In this document: positions 15,468 through 15,800 of the stretch, in pieces | Layout of the letters: every line of letters begins with the position of its first letter | How positions within the stretch are numbered: the stretch's first letter is position 1 | From: an uncultured Fibrobacter sp. | GTDB taxonomy: Bacteria; Fibrobacterota; Fibrobacteria; Fibrobacterales; Fibrobacteraceae | Direction: 5' to 3' | Assembly: GCF_937877005.1 (NCBI RefSeq) | Contig: NZ_CALEFV010000123.1 | Coordinates: 1 to 15,800, forward strand | Length of the DNA stretch: 15,800 bases | Program-made: the position numbers and the translations under genes | Notes under the pieces: generated by a model | The model's database searches: none | Told to the model about the DNA's origin: nothing | The model's input: the letters and a program-made list of their open reading frames with translations, nothing else

Positions 15468-15516
15468 TACTATCTTTACTTTAAATGTTTTTTTTGGGGC
15501 CTTTTTGAGGTTTTTT

Positions 15517-15800
15517 ATGAATGTGATGAAACTCGCTTTGCCCGCCTTGATGGCTTTTTCGACCGTTTTTGCCCAGCAGGGGGCCCCTAAGGGTGCCGCT
15601 GTGGATCCGACTGCCGAGGAGCAAAAGGCTCTGGAGTCCCTCAAGGGTAAACTGGAGGGGGCGATTGTGTGGGCCACGAGTCGCGCGAATAGCCATCACG
15701 ATATCTGGATGATGAATGCCGACGGTACGAACGCCCGTGCGCTTACGAGTGGCGACAACGTGGACTGGTTCCCGCGCATTTCGCCGGATGGCTCGACGGT
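15517..15800 (+). CDS. Secreted TolB/PD40 beta-propeller protein (3' end outside window)
   Basis: Only the first 94 codons are visible. TGAGG at 15506-15510, six bases before the ATG, supports the start at 15517 rather than the in-frame ATG at 15526. The protein begins with a cleavable signal peptide (residues 1-19, VFA|QQ), then an acidic and Lys-rich segment (~20-48). From IVWATSR it enters a PD40/WD40-like propeller blade, with DIWMMNADGTN, ALTSGD and the hallmark W-F-P-R-I-S-P-D-G. It has no lipobox, so it should be released into the periplasm or secreted, unlike the three propeller lipoproteins upstream. The order here is signal peptide then propeller, without an FGE-like domain first. 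Other domains may follow beyond the window. The function is unknown. Confidence 0.75.
   Translation, partial: MNVMKLALPALMAFSTVFAQQGAPKGAAVDPTAEEQKALESLKGKLEGAIVWATSRANSHHDIWMMNADGTNARALTSGDNVDWFPRISPDGST

Larger units (their letters stand above)
15313..15516. other. AT-rich divergent intergenic region
   Basis: These 204 bases separate the GH5 gene from the rightward propeller gene and must hold the promoters of both. T-rich tracts are frequent (for example 15379-15386 and 15488-15495). Apart from the palindrome and the CRP-like site, I could not assign -35/-10 pairs with confidence. No small ORF or RNA gene is supported. Confidence 0.6.

Overview
The window looks like a chromosomal segment from Fibrobacter (F. 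succinogenes or a close relative). The main reasons are three tandem ~900-residue proteins with the layout I associate with the Fibrobacter-specific paralogous family TIGR02171, and GH8 and GH5 cellulases that both end in a C-terminal beta-sandwich sorting-type tail. The genus is inferred from memory of these families, not from a database search.

Region 1 (1-12353) is a tightly packed plus-strand gene array. It starts with the 3' part of a lipoprotein that has an AlgX/AlgJ-type SGNH O-acyltransferase domain. Next comes a membrane-anchored transglutaminase-like protein with a helical, TPR-like tail. Three tandem lipoproteins follow (921, 903 and 910 aa), each built as a formylglycine-generating-enzyme-like (FGE/C-lectin fold) domain, a TolB/PD40-type beta-propeller and an SGNH-hydrolase-like tail. 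The last gene is a polytopic membrane protein with GT-C glycosyltransferase-like features whose start overlaps the preceding stop by 7 nt. Gaps are 15, 35, 3 and 15 nt, then the 7-nt overlap, so an operon is likely. As a unit the genes suggest an envelope or surface machine that decorates or assembles a glycan or glycoprotein: a membrane glycosyltransferase-like protein, SGNH acyl-transfer modules, and propeller/FGE-like binding platforms tethered by lipid. The function of the three-domain lipoproteins is, as far as I know, undescribed. This is the most interesting part of the window.

Region 2 (12354-15312) holds two convergent secreted cellulases. A GH8 endoglucanase (plus strand) has its own promoter-like element, a GNRA-type hairpin and a strong ribosome binding site. 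A GH5 endoglucanase (minus strand) faces it. They share one bidirectional terminator between their stop codons, and both carry an N-terminal signal peptide plus a C-terminal type IX-like sorting/beta-sandwich tail.

Region 3 (15313-15800) is a 204-nt AT-rich divergent intergenic region containing a perfect 10-bp palindrome and a CRP-like half-perfect site. It is followed by the 5' end of a secreted TolB/PD40 beta-propeller protein that runs off the window.

No tRNA, rRNA, CRISPR array, insertion sequence or phage gene was seen.
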